Source: CAKUIA01 sp034180465 (GTDB lineage Bacteria; Verrucomicrobiota; Verrucomicrobiia; Opitutales; Intestinicryptomonadaceae). Taken from it: 54,612 nt of DNA. A program made the translations under genes and the position numbers. The DNA is taken from positions 1 through 54,612 of the forward strand of contig JAXFOH010000007.1 of the NCBI GenBank assembly GCA_034180465.1. The letters run 5' to 3'. Below are positions 1 to 9,054 of this stretch, piece by piece (positions within the stretch are counted from its first letter, which is position 1; each line of letters begins with the position of its first letter). The notes beneath the pieces were generated by a model. It made no database searches and was not told where the DNA came from. It saw nothing but the letters and a program-made list of their open reading frames with translations.

Positions 1-79
1 TCATATACTTGTTGCAGTTCGCATAAAAAGCTAACTTACAAAAAAGCAAAGTCAAATACTAACAAGCCGACTTTGCACA

Positions 80-110
80 AAAAAACGGAGGCAAAACGCA
101 CTCCGCAAAA
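80..110 (-). terminator. Rho-independent terminator after tRNA-Ile2
   Basis: Read on the minus strand, GCGGAG, a loop of about ten bases and CTCCG are followed by a run of T. This fits an intrinsic terminator ending the tRNA transcript. Nothing else recognisable lies between base 1 and the tRNA. Confidence 0.6.
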
Positions 111-120
111 ATTATAAAAG

Positions 121-192
<72 letters not shown>

Positions 193-227
193 GTTTAATA
201 AAGTTAGCAATGATTGCGGTTAAAAAA

Positions 228-1427
228 TTAAATTGCAAGCTTTTTTTCGCGCAAATTTTGGGCTAGGCGCATTGCCTGCGTCCAACACGACATAAGGTTG
301 TAGCCGCCTGTAAGGGCGTCTATATCGAGACATTCGCCTATAAAATATAGGTTTTCAACGTCTTTGCACTGCATCGACGCAAAATCTATTTGCGAAACGT
401 CTACGCCGCCTGCCGATACAAATTCGCTTTTGTGCTCGCCTCTTTTGCATACGCTTAAAGTGCATTTGCAAACTTCGTTGAACAAAACTTTTTCGGCGTC
501 TTTGGTTAATCTGGCATAAAGCGTATTTTGGGGAATCTTTGCCCTGTTTAGCAAAACGCACCAAAGCCTTTGTCCGATTTTCTCGGGCGAAAGATTTTTT
601 ATTTCCCTTGCGCCGAAATTGCTTCGAGCCTTTTGCAAAAATGCCGAAAATTCTTCGGGGCTTAAAAATTGGCAATCTACGCAAAACTTGTAGTTCAGTT
701 CGGAAAAATCGAAAGCCCCAAACGACGACATTTTAAGAACGGCCGGCCCGCTTACGCCGCCGCGCGTAAAAAGAATGTCGCCAGTGCTTTCAAGTTTTTT
801 GTAGAACAGCTTTATGTTTTTAACCGAAAGCCCCGACAATTCCGAAAATTCGCCGTCGCTTAAGTCGAAGGCAAAAAGCGACGGCACTGTTTTTACGAAT
901 TTTACGCCCAAAGCTTCCAGCGAAGTTTTTAAAGAATCCGACATATTGCCGCCTGTGGCAACAACAAGCTTTTTACACGATACAACTTCGTTTGCGGCAG
1001 ACTTAACGGCAAAGCCGCCTTCAAATTTTTCCAGGGCAGCTACGGAAAAATTGCGTCTAATTAAAGTTCCGTTTTTTAGTGCGCAATCCTCCAAAAGCGC
1101 GCATACGCTTTCGGCGCTTTCGCATTTAGGGAACACCCTGTATTCGTCTTCGGTTTTTAGCGGCATTCCCCTTTTTGCAAACCATTCAAAAATTTCCTTT
1201 GCCCCGAAGGCGGCAAACAGTTTGCGCAGCCTGCCGCCATTGCGCGGATACGCCTGCAAAAGCTTTTTTATGTCTGGCTGGGCATTGCATATATTGCAGC
1301 GGCCGCCGCCCGTAAGGGCAAGCTTGCGCAAAATCTTTGGGGCGGCTTCAAGCACAACGGTGTTTTTAACGTTGCTTGCCAAAAACATACCCGCGGCTCC
1401 CGCGCCTATAATTGCAATGGGATTCAT
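228..1427 (-). CDS. HI0933/YhiN-family FAD-dependent oxidoreductase
   Basis: A 399-residue flavoprotein of the HI0933 family (YhiN, BaiN, aminoacetone oxidase-like). The N-terminal FAD-binding Rossmann motif is GAGAAG at residues 8-13. The family marks follow: TGGGRCN at about 39-45, GGVSGPAVL in the middle, and a C-terminal GECLDIDALTGGYNL at about 364-378 that closes the FAD site. The length is normal. The physiological substrate of the family is largely unsettled, so I name only the family. The start codon overlaps the rnr stop codon in a TAATG arrangement, so translation is probably coupled. It is the last protein gene of the seven-gene block that begins with the TPR gene at 8954. Confidence 0.88.
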   Translation of the reverse strand: MNPIAIIGAGAAGMFLASNVKNTVVLEAAPKILRKLALTGGGRCNICNAQPDIKKLLQAYPRNGGRLRKLFAAFGAKEIFEWFAKRGMPLKTEDEYRVFPKCESAESVCALLEDCALKNGTLIRRNFSVAALEKFEGGFAVKSAANEVVSCKKLVVATGGNMSDSLKTSLEALGVKFVKTVPSLFAFDLSDGEFSELSGLSVKNIKLFYKKLESTGDILFTRGGVSGPAVLKMSSFGAFDFSELNYKFCVDCQFLSPEEFSAFLQKARSNFGAREIKNLSPEKIGQRLWCVLLNRAKIPQNTLYARLTKDAEKVLFNEVCKCTLSVCKRGEHKSEFVSAGGVDVSQIDFASMQCKDVENLYFIGECLDIDALTGGYNLMSCWTQAMRLAQNLREKKLAI

Positions 1428-3667
1428 TACAACGCAAAGTCTATCTGACGCTTAAAGCGGTCTACAGCCTCTACTTTAACCGAAACTTTAGAACCCAGCT
1501 TATACTGCTTGCGAGTGCGCCTGCCAACAAGGGCGGTTGCGTTAGAGTTTAGCCGGTAAATATCGTCGTTAAGCGAATGCGAGTGCACAAAGCCGTATGC
1601 CATCGAGTCGCACAACTCTACAAAGAACCCGTGCGAAACAAGCTGAGTTATTACGCCGTCGAAATGCGTGTCTTTGCCTACCTGCCTTTCGAAGAATTCG
1701 AGCAGTTTTATTTTTACCGAATCTCTTTCGGCCTCGGCACTGTTGCGCTCGGTGCAGGAAATATGTTCCGCAATGTATTCTAAAGAGCGGCGATCCGAAT
1801 AGGTTTTTGCGCTTTTCAGCGAAGTCGGCATATTGTTTATTTTCATATAATAATCCAATATGCGGTGTATAACAAGGTCGGCGTAGCGGCGTATGGGAGA
1901 CGTAAAATGGGCGTAATAATCTTTAAACAAGCCAAAGTGCCCGTCGCACGAAGCCCTGTATACGGCGCGTTTTAGGCTGCGCAAAAACATTGTCTTTAAA
2001 AGCGGGCTTTGCGGATGTTTGTTTATAGTGTCTAGCAATGCTATTATGTTAGCGCGCTTGCTAAGGTCGCCGCAGTCTATGTCGAAAGTTTCAAGCTCGG
2101 CCGCCAATTCGCAGAGTTTTTCCTCATCGGGGCTGTCGTGCACGCGCGAAATGAAGGGGATTTTCGCCTTAAACAGCGCCTTTGCCACGGCTTCGTTTGC
2201 GGCAAGCATAAACTCTTCAACCAACTGGTGGCTTTCGTCGTTTACCTTTTTTTCTATAGACTCGGCGTAGCCTTTGGCGTCGCAATGTATTTTTATTTCG
2301 GGCATATCCAAATCAAGGCTGCCCTTTTTCATTCTGCGCTTTCTTAACTGCGAAGCAATGCCCCACATATGGCGAACCGCCAGGCGCAAAACCTGAATTT
2401 CCCTGTCGGACATATCGTTTAAAGACCTGCCGGCATACGGGCTTTCATAGCGTTTTACATCGCCTACAGTGCGTATTTTCGATATATCGTCTTCCTTAAG
2501 CAAGGCATAAGCTTGTTCGTAGCTAAGGCGTTTTTTGCTTCGTATAACGGAGTTTGCAAAGCCAACTTCCCTGCAGTCGCCCTTGTTGTCGAAAGTTAAA
2601 AATACGCTTTTAACAAGCCTGTCTTTGCCCTCTACAAGGCTGCAAATGCCGTTCGAAAGCTCGAAGGGCAACATGGGAATTACAGTGCCTACAAGGTAGG
2701 TGGAATTGCCCCTTTGAATTGCCTCTTTGTCGATTGCGCTGTCGGGTTTTACATAGTGCGAAACGTCGGCTATGTGCACTCCAATTTGTATGGTGTTGTC
2801 TTTGCCCTTTGCAATCGAAATAGCGTCGTCGAAATCCTTTGCGTCGGAAGGATCTATTGTAATTACAAACTCGTTGCGCAAATCCAAGCGACCCTTTATT
2901 TCCCTTTCCGAAACTTCGGCGGGAATGTTCTGAACTTCGTCCAGAACTTTTTGAGGGAAGGTTTCTGGCAAATTGTATTTGCAGATTATGCCCTTATATT
3001 CGGCAAGCGGAGTGTGGCTTGGTCCGAAATTTTCAAGAATTTTCGCCGTAGGGTTGAGGTGTTTTTGAGTCCAGTCGTTAAGCTCTACCAAAAGCTTGTC
3101 GCCGTCTTCGGGAGCGGGAACAATTTCGCCCTTTTCGGGAATCTGCAATATAACGTCGTAGTAAAACTTTGGATCATCGGGCACAAGGTGCCAATAGGAG
3201 CTTGTGCGCTTTAGCGTGCCTGTAATTCTTTTTGTGTTGCGCTCTAAAATGCGTATTACCTTTGCCGAAAGATGCGGTGCAAAATCGTAGTTCTTTGCGC
3301 GGTGCCTATAGGGTTTGTCGGGAGTTATAACGCGAGCTAAAACCTTGTCTTTGTGGAAGGCCGTTGCCGTATTCTCGCGGTTTACGGTGTAAATTTTTGA
3401 ATTGTGCTCTATGCACGCCGAACCGTTTTGCCTAAATTCTATAATGCCCGAAATAAGCCCTATGTCGGAGCTCAGCGCAAACCTGTCGCCCTTAACGCGG
3501 GCAATTGAACCGCTGCCGAGCAGAATCATAAGCGCCTTTTTTACCTTGGGCAAGTCGCGCCTTTGCGCGCCTATTGCCAAAGCAATTTCGGGCAACTTCA
3601 TTGGAGCGTAGTTTTTGCGCCCGAATACTTTTAATATCTTCTCGTTTAGTTCGTCATAGTAGTTCAT
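1427..3667 (-). CDS. rnr: Ribonuclease R (RNB-family 3'-5' exoribonuclease)
   Basis: A 746-residue RNase R. An N-terminal winged-helix-like part (about 1-60) and cold-shock OB folds precede the RNB catalytic domain. That domain has the metal-binding motif DPSDAKDFDDAISI at 272-285 with its aspartates intact, HIADVSHYV near 298-306 and FTSPIRRYADLVIHR near 588-602. An S1 domain occupies roughly 670-746. The enzyme degrades structured RNA processively and takes part in RNA quality control in the cytoplasm. The start codon overlaps the stop of the upstream HemX-like gene (ATGA), and its own stop overlaps the next start by one base. It has no SD of its own beyond this coupling. Confidence 0.96.
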   Translation of the reverse strand: MNYYDELNEKILKVFGRKNYAPMKLPEIALAIGAQRRDLPKVKKALMILLGSGSIARVKGDRFALSSDIGLISGIIEFRQNGSACIEHNSKIYTVNRENTATAFHKDKVLARVITPDKPYRHRAKNYDFAPHLSAKVIRILERNTKRITGTLKRTSSYWHLVPDDPKFYYDVILQIPEKGEIVPAPEDGDKLLVELNDWTQKHLNPTAKILENFGPSHTPLAEYKGIICKYNLPETFPQKVLDEVQNIPAEVSEREIKGRLDLRNEFVITIDPSDAKDFDDAISIAKGKDNTIQIGVHIADVSHYVKPDSAIDKEAIQRGNSTYLVGTVIPMLPFELSNGICSLVEGKDRLVKSVFLTFDNKGDCREVGFANSVIRSKKRLSYEQAYALLKEDDISKIRTVGDVKRYESPYAGRSLNDMSDREIQVLRLAVRHMWGIASQLRKRRMKKGSLDLDMPEIKIHCDAKGYAESIEKKVNDESHQLVEEFMLAANEAVAKALFKAKIPFISRVHDSPDEEKLCELAAELETFDIDCGDLSKRANIIALLDTINKHPQSPLLKTMFLRSLKRAVYRASCDGHFGLFKDYYAHFTSPIRRYADLVIHRILDYYMKINNMPTSLKSAKTYSDRRSLEYIAEHISCTERNSAEAERDSVKIKLLEFFERQVGKDTHFDGVITQLVSHGFFVELCDSMAYGFVHSHSLNDDIYRLNSNATALVGRRTRKQYKLGSKVSVKVEAVDRFKRQIDFAL

Positions 3668-4467
3668 TTTATCAGTGTCCTATATTCAACCAAAATCAAA
3701 AGAATCATTGCCGACACAAAAAGCAAAATTGCGCACCAAGCTGATTTTTTGCCCGACAGCGCATTTTTTGCACAATAAAAGGCGAATAAAAATTGTAGAA
3801 ATAAAATGCAGCTGCCCGCGCACAATTTTAAAATCATCAACGCCGAAAAATCGGCGCACTTTGCAAAGGCGACAATCCCAAAACCCAGTGCCGAAAACAT
3901 GGATACAAACGCCGAATACGCGCAAAAGCGCACAAGCTTTGCAAGCCTTTCCAGCGGAGAGGTTGCCCTTGAAAAGGCGTCGCTGCTTTTGTTTTGCAGC
4001 GAGCGCGCCTGAAGCAAAAGCATAAGGCCGCATATTGCCCCGCACGCCGTAAATGCATACGACACCGCAGCCAAAATTCCGTGCAAGGCAAGGACAACAC
4101 CCGAGTGCTGCGAAATTTTAAAGCCGCCCACACCGCAAAGCATTGGAACAAAAATAAACGCCGCGCACACCGCCGACGATACAAAAAGCTGCGCCGTGTT
4201 TTTCGAGAAAATCGACATTAAAACGCAAATTACCGCCAACAAACACGAAACCGAAAGCGTTAGCCCCGAAAATTGCGAAAGCGAAACGGTGCCGTTATAA
4301 AAGCCAAGAACCAAAAGGGCAAATTGCACTATCACTGCCGCCCCATACATTCCGTAAAAGCCAGAATTTTCCAGCGTGCATTTTTTTAGCGCGGAAAAAA
4401 TGGCATAGCAAAACGACGCGGCATAGAGCGTGCCGCAAAGGAGCGTTGCTATAAAAGTAAGCGTCAT
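3664..4467 (-). CDS. HemX/CcsA-family eight-helix membrane protein
   Basis: A 267-residue integral membrane protein with about eight hydrophobic helices (near 3-25, 41-58, 66-86, 93-113, 124-153, 180-203, 208-235 and 242-261). Helix five carries H129 in LHGILAAVSYAF, as in HemX and CcsA/CcmC proteins; H121 lies just before it. The tryptophan-rich WWD signature of true CcsA heme handlers is missing (only one W, at 244), so HemX, a heme-synthesis-associated relative, fits better. It follows hemH with an ATGA overlap and overlaps rnr the same way. A role in heme handling or in tuning heme synthesis is inferred from family and position. Confidence 0.75.
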   Translation of the reverse strand: MTLTFIATLLCGTLYAASFCYAIFSALKKCTLENSGFYGMYGAAVIVQFALLVLGFYNGTVSLSQFSGLTLSVSCLLAVICVLMSIFSKNTAQLFVSSAVCAAFIFVPMLCGVGGFKISQHSGVVLALHGILAAVSYAFTACGAICGLMLLLQARSLQNKSSDAFSRATSPLERLAKLVRFCAYSAFVSMFSALGFGIVAFAKCADFSALMILKLCAGSCILFLQFLFAFYCAKNALSGKKSAWCAILLFVSAMILLILVEYRTLIK

Positions 4468-5390
4468 TCGTATTTGCAGAATATGGCATCTACTACGTCG
4501 GATTGCAAGTTAGAATCGTTCAAACACGGAACATATTCAAAGTGCCTGCCGCCGTTTTCTATAAAAACTTTCTCTAAATCGCGTTTACCGTCCAGCAAAG
4601 TTTCGGTGCAGTCCATCGCAAAACCGGGGCAAATTACCGCCAATTTTTTTTTGCCGTTTTTTGCCAAATTGCCCACGGTTTTTGCCCCCGAAGGCGAAAG
4701 CCATTTCTTTTCGTTGCTGCGCGCCGAAATATAGGCGGTTAGAACTTGGCAGCCCAACGTTTTTGCCATCAAAGCCGACGTATTTTCGCACTCTGATGCG
4801 TATCTTTTAAGCTCGGGAATATTGTTTGGCACGCTGTGATACAGCGCCAAAAGCGTCTTGCAATTTTTAACCGCATTTTCGGCCGATTTGCACAGGGCGT
4901 TTATATAGAAATCTTCGCTGCAATAAGGGTCTGCTATGCACCACTGCCTTTTATATTTCGACATAACCTCCTCTATTTTGGCGCGAGCCGCCTGCGTTGT
5001 AGCCCAGCAATATTGGGGGAAAAGCGGCAGAAACATAAATTCGGTAGCTCCCTTTTTTCGGGCGTATTGCACCGCCGAATCTACCGAAGGCCCCGCATAT
5101 AAATACGCCGAAAGCACCTGCATTGAAAGCCTATCGGAAATTTTTGCCCTAAAAGACGTTGTATAGTGCCTTAACGCCGATCTGGAGCCCACCGCGCATT
5201 GGGCAAGCCTTTTTGCGAAATTGCCCGCGCCGAAATTGGCGGCAAAAAATGCGGCAAATTTCCTTGCAATATAGGGCTTGTTAACAACATGCCTGTCGGA
5301 AAGCATATTGTCTATAAAAGCCTTTGCCTCTCTTTTTTCGAAAGAATCGGGGCTGCCGACATTGACCAATATAAGCGCAAGTTTTGCCAT
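4464..5390 (-). CDS. hemH: Ferrochelatase
   Basis: A 308-residue ferrochelatase, the enzyme that inserts Fe2+ into the porphyrin in the last step of heme synthesis. The start at 5390 gives the family N-terminus MAKLALILVNVGSP and leaves one base after the hemG stop. The conserved metal-site histidine is H185 in LYHSVP (HGIP or HGVP in most homologues) and the catalytic glutamate is E263 in PGFAMDCTETL. FLPLFPQY at about 120-127 is also typical. The stop overlaps the HemX-like start (ATGA). With HemG/Y directly upstream, this suggests the protoporphyrin-dependent route, though the coproporphyrin-dependent route cannot be excluded from sequence alone. Confidence 0.94.
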   Translation of the reverse strand: MAKLALILVNVGSPDSFEKREAKAFIDNMLSDRHVVNKPYIARKFAAFFAANFGAGNFAKRLAQCAVGSRSALRHYTTSFRAKISDRLSMQVLSAYLYAGPSVDSAVQYARKKGATEFMFLPLFPQYCWATTQAARAKIEEVMSKYKRQWCIADPYCSEDFYINALCKSAENAVKNCKTLLALYHSVPNNIPELKRYASECENTSALMAKTLGCQVLTAYISARSNEKKWLSPSGAKTVGNLAKNGKKKLAVICPGFAMDCTETLLDGKRDLEKVFIENGGRHFEYVPCLNDSNLQSDVVDAIFCKYE

Positions 5391-5391
5391 A

Positions 5392-6744
5392 TTATTTAGA
5401 AACCGCCTGCAACGCGTTTTCGATGCACTTACCAACCCCTACTCCGCCCATATAGGAGCCTACAAGCTTTATACTCGGATACTGTTTTTCGAATTCGTCT
5501 TTTGCCTCTATAAACTTGTCGTATCCTATATTGTATTGGGCGATGCCCTTTTTCCAAACGGTTAGCTTTGCAAATTTGGGAGCACCCTTTAACCCCATAA
5601 GCTTTTGCAGGTCTTTGCAGGCAAGTTCAACAAGTTCTTCTATGGGCTTTTCTACCATTTCTGGGTTTCTAAAGCCGCCAAAATAGTTTGTAAGAACGCA
5701 GCAGTTTTCGGGGGCTCTGTCGGGGAATATGCTCGACAAAAACAGGCTCCCCAAAATCGACATATTTTCTTTTTGCGGAACAAGCACGCCGAAGCCCTGC
5801 GGCTTCTTTTTAAACTGCTTTAAGTCGAAGCCCAAAGTGAGCGTTGCAATCGGGGCGTATTCTATTTCGTTAAAAGAGCCCAACGCAACCGACATATTGC
5901 CGGTGATGGGAACGTTCTTTATTTTGTGGGCTGGAACGGCAAAGACAATTTCGTCGTAGCTGTCGCCGCCCTCTTCCGTAAGAATATCCCACTTGCCATC
6001 GTTATAGTCTATGCTTAAAACCTTGCAGTTTACCGACAAGTCGCCGCCCAAATATGCCGCCATTGCGTCTATAAAGGTTTGCATACCACCCTTAAACGAC
6101 GCCATTTTGCTTTTAAAGCGTTTTGTTTTGTTCTCGCGCAATTCCCTTAGCATACAAAACGCGCCCTTAATCAACGAGCCGTATTTTTGCTCTATTTGCC
6201 AAACTTTTGGCATTGCGTATTTTACCGAAAGCCTGTCGGGGCTGCTCGCGTATATGCCGCCCATAAAGGGGTTTATTATATAGTCGCAAAACTCCTGCCC
6301 GAACCTGTCTGTCATAAATTGCGAAACGCTTACTTCCGAATCGAAGTCGTGGGCCGGCACCGAAATTTCCTTAAAAATGCGAATTTTACCCGCAAAGCTA
6401 AGCAGCTTTGTAAATATCATCGAAAACGGATTTGTTGGAAGCGCAAGCATTTCGCCCGAGCGCACAAAATATCTTTTCTTTGCCGATTTTGATGAAAACT
6501 GCAGCTTGTCGGACAAACCCAATTCGTATATAAAATCGAGCACGGTGCTGCTTTGTATAAAGATTACGTTCGAGCCGCTTTCGGCGTAAAAACCGTCTTG
6601 ACTGAAGGTTGAAATTACGCCGCCCGCCCTTTGGGCCTTGTCTACAACCTTTACCGAAAAACCTTGTTTTTTTAACTGGCAGGCGGCGGCCAAACCGCTT
6701 ACGCCCGCTCCTATAACCATAACTTTTTTCGACTGGCAATCCAT
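5392..6744 (-). CDS. hemY: Protoporphyrinogen oxidase, FAD-dependent HemY type
   Basis: A 450-residue flavoprotein that removes six electrons from protoporphyrinogen IX (or coproporphyrinogen III in some lineages). The dinucleotide-binding motif GAGVSGLAA lies at about 12-20, followed by the FAD-contact stretch around RAGGVISTF. The C-terminus has GGVGVGKCIENAL, matching the FAD-closing region of HemY/PPOX proteins. An SD-like GGAG precedes the ATG at 6744. It starts two bases after the cinA-like stop and ends one base before hemH. HemY enzymes normally use oxygen, which contrasts with the oxygen-independent HemN at 24824-26167; another electron acceptor is possible. Confidence 0.92.
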   Translation of the reverse strand: MDCQSKKVMVIGAGVSGLAAACQLKKQGFSVKVVDKAQRAGGVISTFSQDGFYAESGSNVIFIQSSTVLDFIYELGLSDKLQFSSKSAKKRYFVRSGEMLALPTNPFSMIFTKLLSFAGKIRIFKEISVPAHDFDSEVSVSQFMTDRFGQEFCDYIINPFMGGIYASSPDRLSVKYAMPKVWQIEQKYGSLIKGAFCMLRELRENKTKRFKSKMASFKGGMQTFIDAMAAYLGGDLSVNCKVLSIDYNDGKWDILTEEGGDSYDEIVFAVPAHKIKNVPITGNMSVALGSFNEIEYAPIATLTLGFDLKQFKKKPQGFGVLVPQKENMSILGSLFLSSIFPDRAPENCCVLTNYFGGFRNPEMVEKPIEELVELACKDLQKLMGLKGAPKFAKLTVWKKGIAQYNIGYDKFIEAKDEFEKQYPSIKLVGSYMGGVGVGKCIENALQAVSK

Positions 6745-6746
6745 AG

Positions 6747-7244
6747 CTATTTCTCCGTTGATTGTACGCTGTTTTGCAAAAGCCTTTGCAGCATATACAA
6801 GGCCTTTTTGGTAGCATCGGCTCTTATTTCGTTTCTGGAACCCTTAAAATTAAATTTTTCTACAAGCGCGCTTGTGCGGTTTGCGACGCACAAGAACACG
6901 TCTTTGTCCTCCTCGGCAAACCCCGTAGACGAAATCGCGTAGTCGGCTCCGTATTTTGACAAAGCCCCTTGCGCAAATTCGCGTGCGCAGCGTTCGTTTA
7001 CGCTTTGGTTTTCAAAAGCCGCCTCTTTTGAAACCCCAGCCAAGTTTATTTTCGCCGCGGCGCAATAGCAAACAAGCGAGCCTAAAAAAACGTCGGAAGC
7101 CGAGTTTATCGAAACAAATGCGTTTGCAATAAGCCCGCCCGTGCACGACTCGCCGGCGCACAGCCTAAGACCGCGCCGGCGCATCTCGTCCAAAATCTGT
7201 CTTGCCTGCGCGTTCAGCGAGTAGTCTACCCAAAGCTTTTCCAC
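6747..7244 (-). CDS. CinA C-terminal domain protein (PncC-like), divergent
   Basis: A 165-residue stand-alone CinA C-terminal domain. In other bacteria this domain (PncC) hydrolyses nicotinamide mononucleotide to nicotinate mononucleotide for NAD recycling. The active-site motif GESCTGG is at 31-37 and the VFLGSLVCY and AAKINLAGVS segments match the family. The usual TGIAGPGGG loop is replaced by STGFAEEDKD (106-115), so the glycine-rich loop and several residues are gone and activity is uncertain. The start is GTG at 7244, three bases after the TPR gene stop. It leads into hemY with a two-base gap. Confidence 0.82.
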   Translation of the reverse strand: MEKLWVDYSLNAQARQILDEMRRRGLRLCAGESCTGGLIANAFVSINSASDVFLGSLVCYCAAAKINLAGVSKEAAFENQSVNERCAREFAQGALSKYGADYAISSTGFAEEDKDVFLCVANRTSALVEKFNFKGSRNEIRADATKKALYMLQRLLQNSVQSTEK

Positions 7245-7247
7245 TTT

Positions 7248-8954
7248 TTAGTTTATCAAAATCGAATCTTCTTGGCTATCGGACAAATCCGAGAATAGTT
7301 TTGTTCCCGAATCGCTTTCCTTTTTAAGCAACACGTCTATTTCATTCATAACCTTTTCCCTGTCGGTGGTGAATATAAACAGGTCGCTTTCAAGGCTGCG
7401 CTTTGCCTCCATTATAAGGCGGCGCGGGGGCCGGCGCATTTGAATTAGTTTAAATATGTGATTATCGAGGTTTGTAGAGTTGCCCATCGAAATTTCCATC
7501 TGCACAAGCCTCGTAAGAGCCAGCTGGTGCCTCGGGTTTCGCTCTACGGCATCCACCAAAATCTTGTGGGCCAAACCCTTGCTTCCCATTTTATCGAACC
7601 TGCGCGCGGTTGCAATTAAAGTGCGGGGCGGAATATTGCCCTTTTTAAGCAGCTCGTCTACCAAAATCGTCGCCATTTCTGTATTGCCCGCGCCGTAATA
7701 GGCGGCAGCTCTCAGGCAGCCGAAAACTCCGCTGTATCTTCTTAGCCACGACGGCTTTTTCTTCATAATTTCGTCGAAAATTACAATGGCCTCCTCCGAC
7801 TTGCCGCGCACAAGCAAAGTTTCTATCATAAGCATTGTAAAGGGAGCCTGCGAATAGTTGTTTTCTATCGAAGTATTGTAGATTTTATTCATCAGCTCCA
7901 TATCGCCGTTGTCGGCGGCGTAGTTTGCCAAATAAAGCAATGCCGTTTCGTTGCTTTTGTTTTGCTCGTACAGCTCCTGCAATTCTTTGTTTACGCGGGC
8001 ATCTTCGCCGGTCTTTTTAAGAATTTTCAAATAGTCTATGCGCTGCGAAACAGAAAAGGGTTTTTCTACCGAGCGCATTACCGCATATTGGCGCGCCGTG
8101 TCGTATTGCCCCATGTCGGCATAATAGCTCATAAGCATGGCATATATGGGTTCAACATCGTTTACCTTGCCTACCGACGCTTTTAAAATGGCAATGGCTT
8201 CGTCTCTTCTGCCCTGCTCCCACTTGTTTTTTGAAAGACGCATTACCCCTGGCAGCGAATTTTGGAGACCGTTTTTTGTAAGGTATTCGTCGGACTTTTG
8301 ATAGTCGCCATGAAGCGCGTAAATTGTGCCGAGCGACATTGCAACATAAAGCTTGACTTCGGGCGAAGCTTCGGGCGAAGACAATATCTTTTTGCCCACC
8401 GCCGCCAACTTAACGTCTTCAGATTCCTCCATTAAAATCGAGAAATAGAACCTTACGTACTGCAAATCTTTAAGGGCATACGGAATGCCTATTTCAAGGG
8501 CTTGCAGCGCAAAGTCGGGACGCCCCATAAGCCTAAGGTAAAATTCGGCAAGCATTTTGCGCCCCTTTAGATTTTTGGTTGAACGAGCCGTTCCCGAAAT
8601 AAGGCAAATTCTTGCCGCGGTATAATCGCCCTCTTTTAGCAAAGCCTCCGCCTTTTCTATATCGAAATCGCCCTGTTTTTCGGCGATTCCCCTTCTGTCG
8701 AAAGGCATAACTGCGGCGTCCAAAAAGGTCATATTCGAGTACTTTTTGTAGTGCCTCATAAACGAATACAAGAAAATTGAAATTGTGCCCCATGTTACAA
8801 CAAGCATCAGCAGCATTACAACAACAAGCCTTATGTAGTTAATGCCAAAAGCCCAAGTGCCGTTGCTTTTCTTGTAGCGGTATGCCATTCCCAACAAAGT
8901 GGGGTATCTTACAACCGCCGTACTTTTTTTATTTTCGTTATTTCCAACGTCCAT
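7248..8954 (-). CDS. Membrane-anchored TPR-repeat protein of unknown function
   Basis: A 568-residue protein with a basic cytoplasmic N-terminus of about 40 residues, one membrane helix at about 41-66 (IRLVVVMLLMLVV core), and a long helical remainder with TPR-like repeats from about 90 to 520 (for example residues around GDYQKSDEYL, GQYDTARQYA and GKSEEAIVIF). The C-terminus is polar and acidic. The repeat part is probably outside the membrane and works as a protein-interaction scaffold. I do not recognise a specific family. It is the first gene of the tightly packed block leading through cinA, hemY, hemH, hemX, rnr and the flavoprotein, about 100 bases downstream of prmA. Confidence 0.75.
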   Translation of the reverse strand: MDVGNNENKKSTAVVRYPTLLGMAYRYKKSNGTWAFGINYIRLVVVMLLMLVVTWGTISIFLYSFMRHYKKYSNMTFLDAAVMPFDRRGIAEKQGDFDIEKAEALLKEGDYTAARICLISGTARSTKNLKGRKMLAEFYLRLMGRPDFALQALEIGIPYALKDLQYVRFYFSILMEESEDVKLAAVGKKILSSPEASPEVKLYVAMSLGTIYALHGDYQKSDEYLTKNGLQNSLPGVMRLSKNKWEQGRRDEAIAILKASVGKVNDVEPIYAMLMSYYADMGQYDTARQYAVMRSVEKPFSVSQRIDYLKILKKTGEDARVNKELQELYEQNKSNETALLYLANYAADNGDMELMNKIYNTSIENNYSQAPFTMLMIETLLVRGKSEEAIVIFDEIMKKKPSWLRRYSGVFGCLRAAAYYGAGNTEMATILVDELLKKGNIPPRTLIATARRFDKMGSKGLAHKILVDAVERNPRHQLALTRLVQMEISMGNSTNLDNHIFKLIQMRRPPRRLIMEAKRSLESDLFIFTTDREKVMNEIDVLLKKESDSGTKLFSDLSDSQEDSILIN

Positions 8955-8986
8955 GTTCTGCCTATGAAAAAATGATGATATATTCC

Positions 8987-9012
8987 AGCTATCTTGCCCT
9001 GGAAAGATAGCT
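8987..9012. terminator. 9-bp perfect hairpin between prmA and the TPR gene
   Basis: AGCTATCTT (8987-8995) and AAGATAGCT (9004-9012) form a perfect stem with an eight-base loop. On the plus strand it is followed by TTTT; on the minus strand, the direction of the flanking genes, no T run follows. It may be a weak terminator, a processing site or an mRNA-stability element for prmA. Confidence 0.45.
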
Positions 9013-9054
9013 TTTAGACCAGTTTATGCAAGCCTTTTATTGGCGTAAAAGACT

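Noticed and set aside
355..1455. Long plus-strand frames opposite the HI0933-type gene
   Set aside because: They mirror the codon pattern of the real gene on the other strand and show no domain features.
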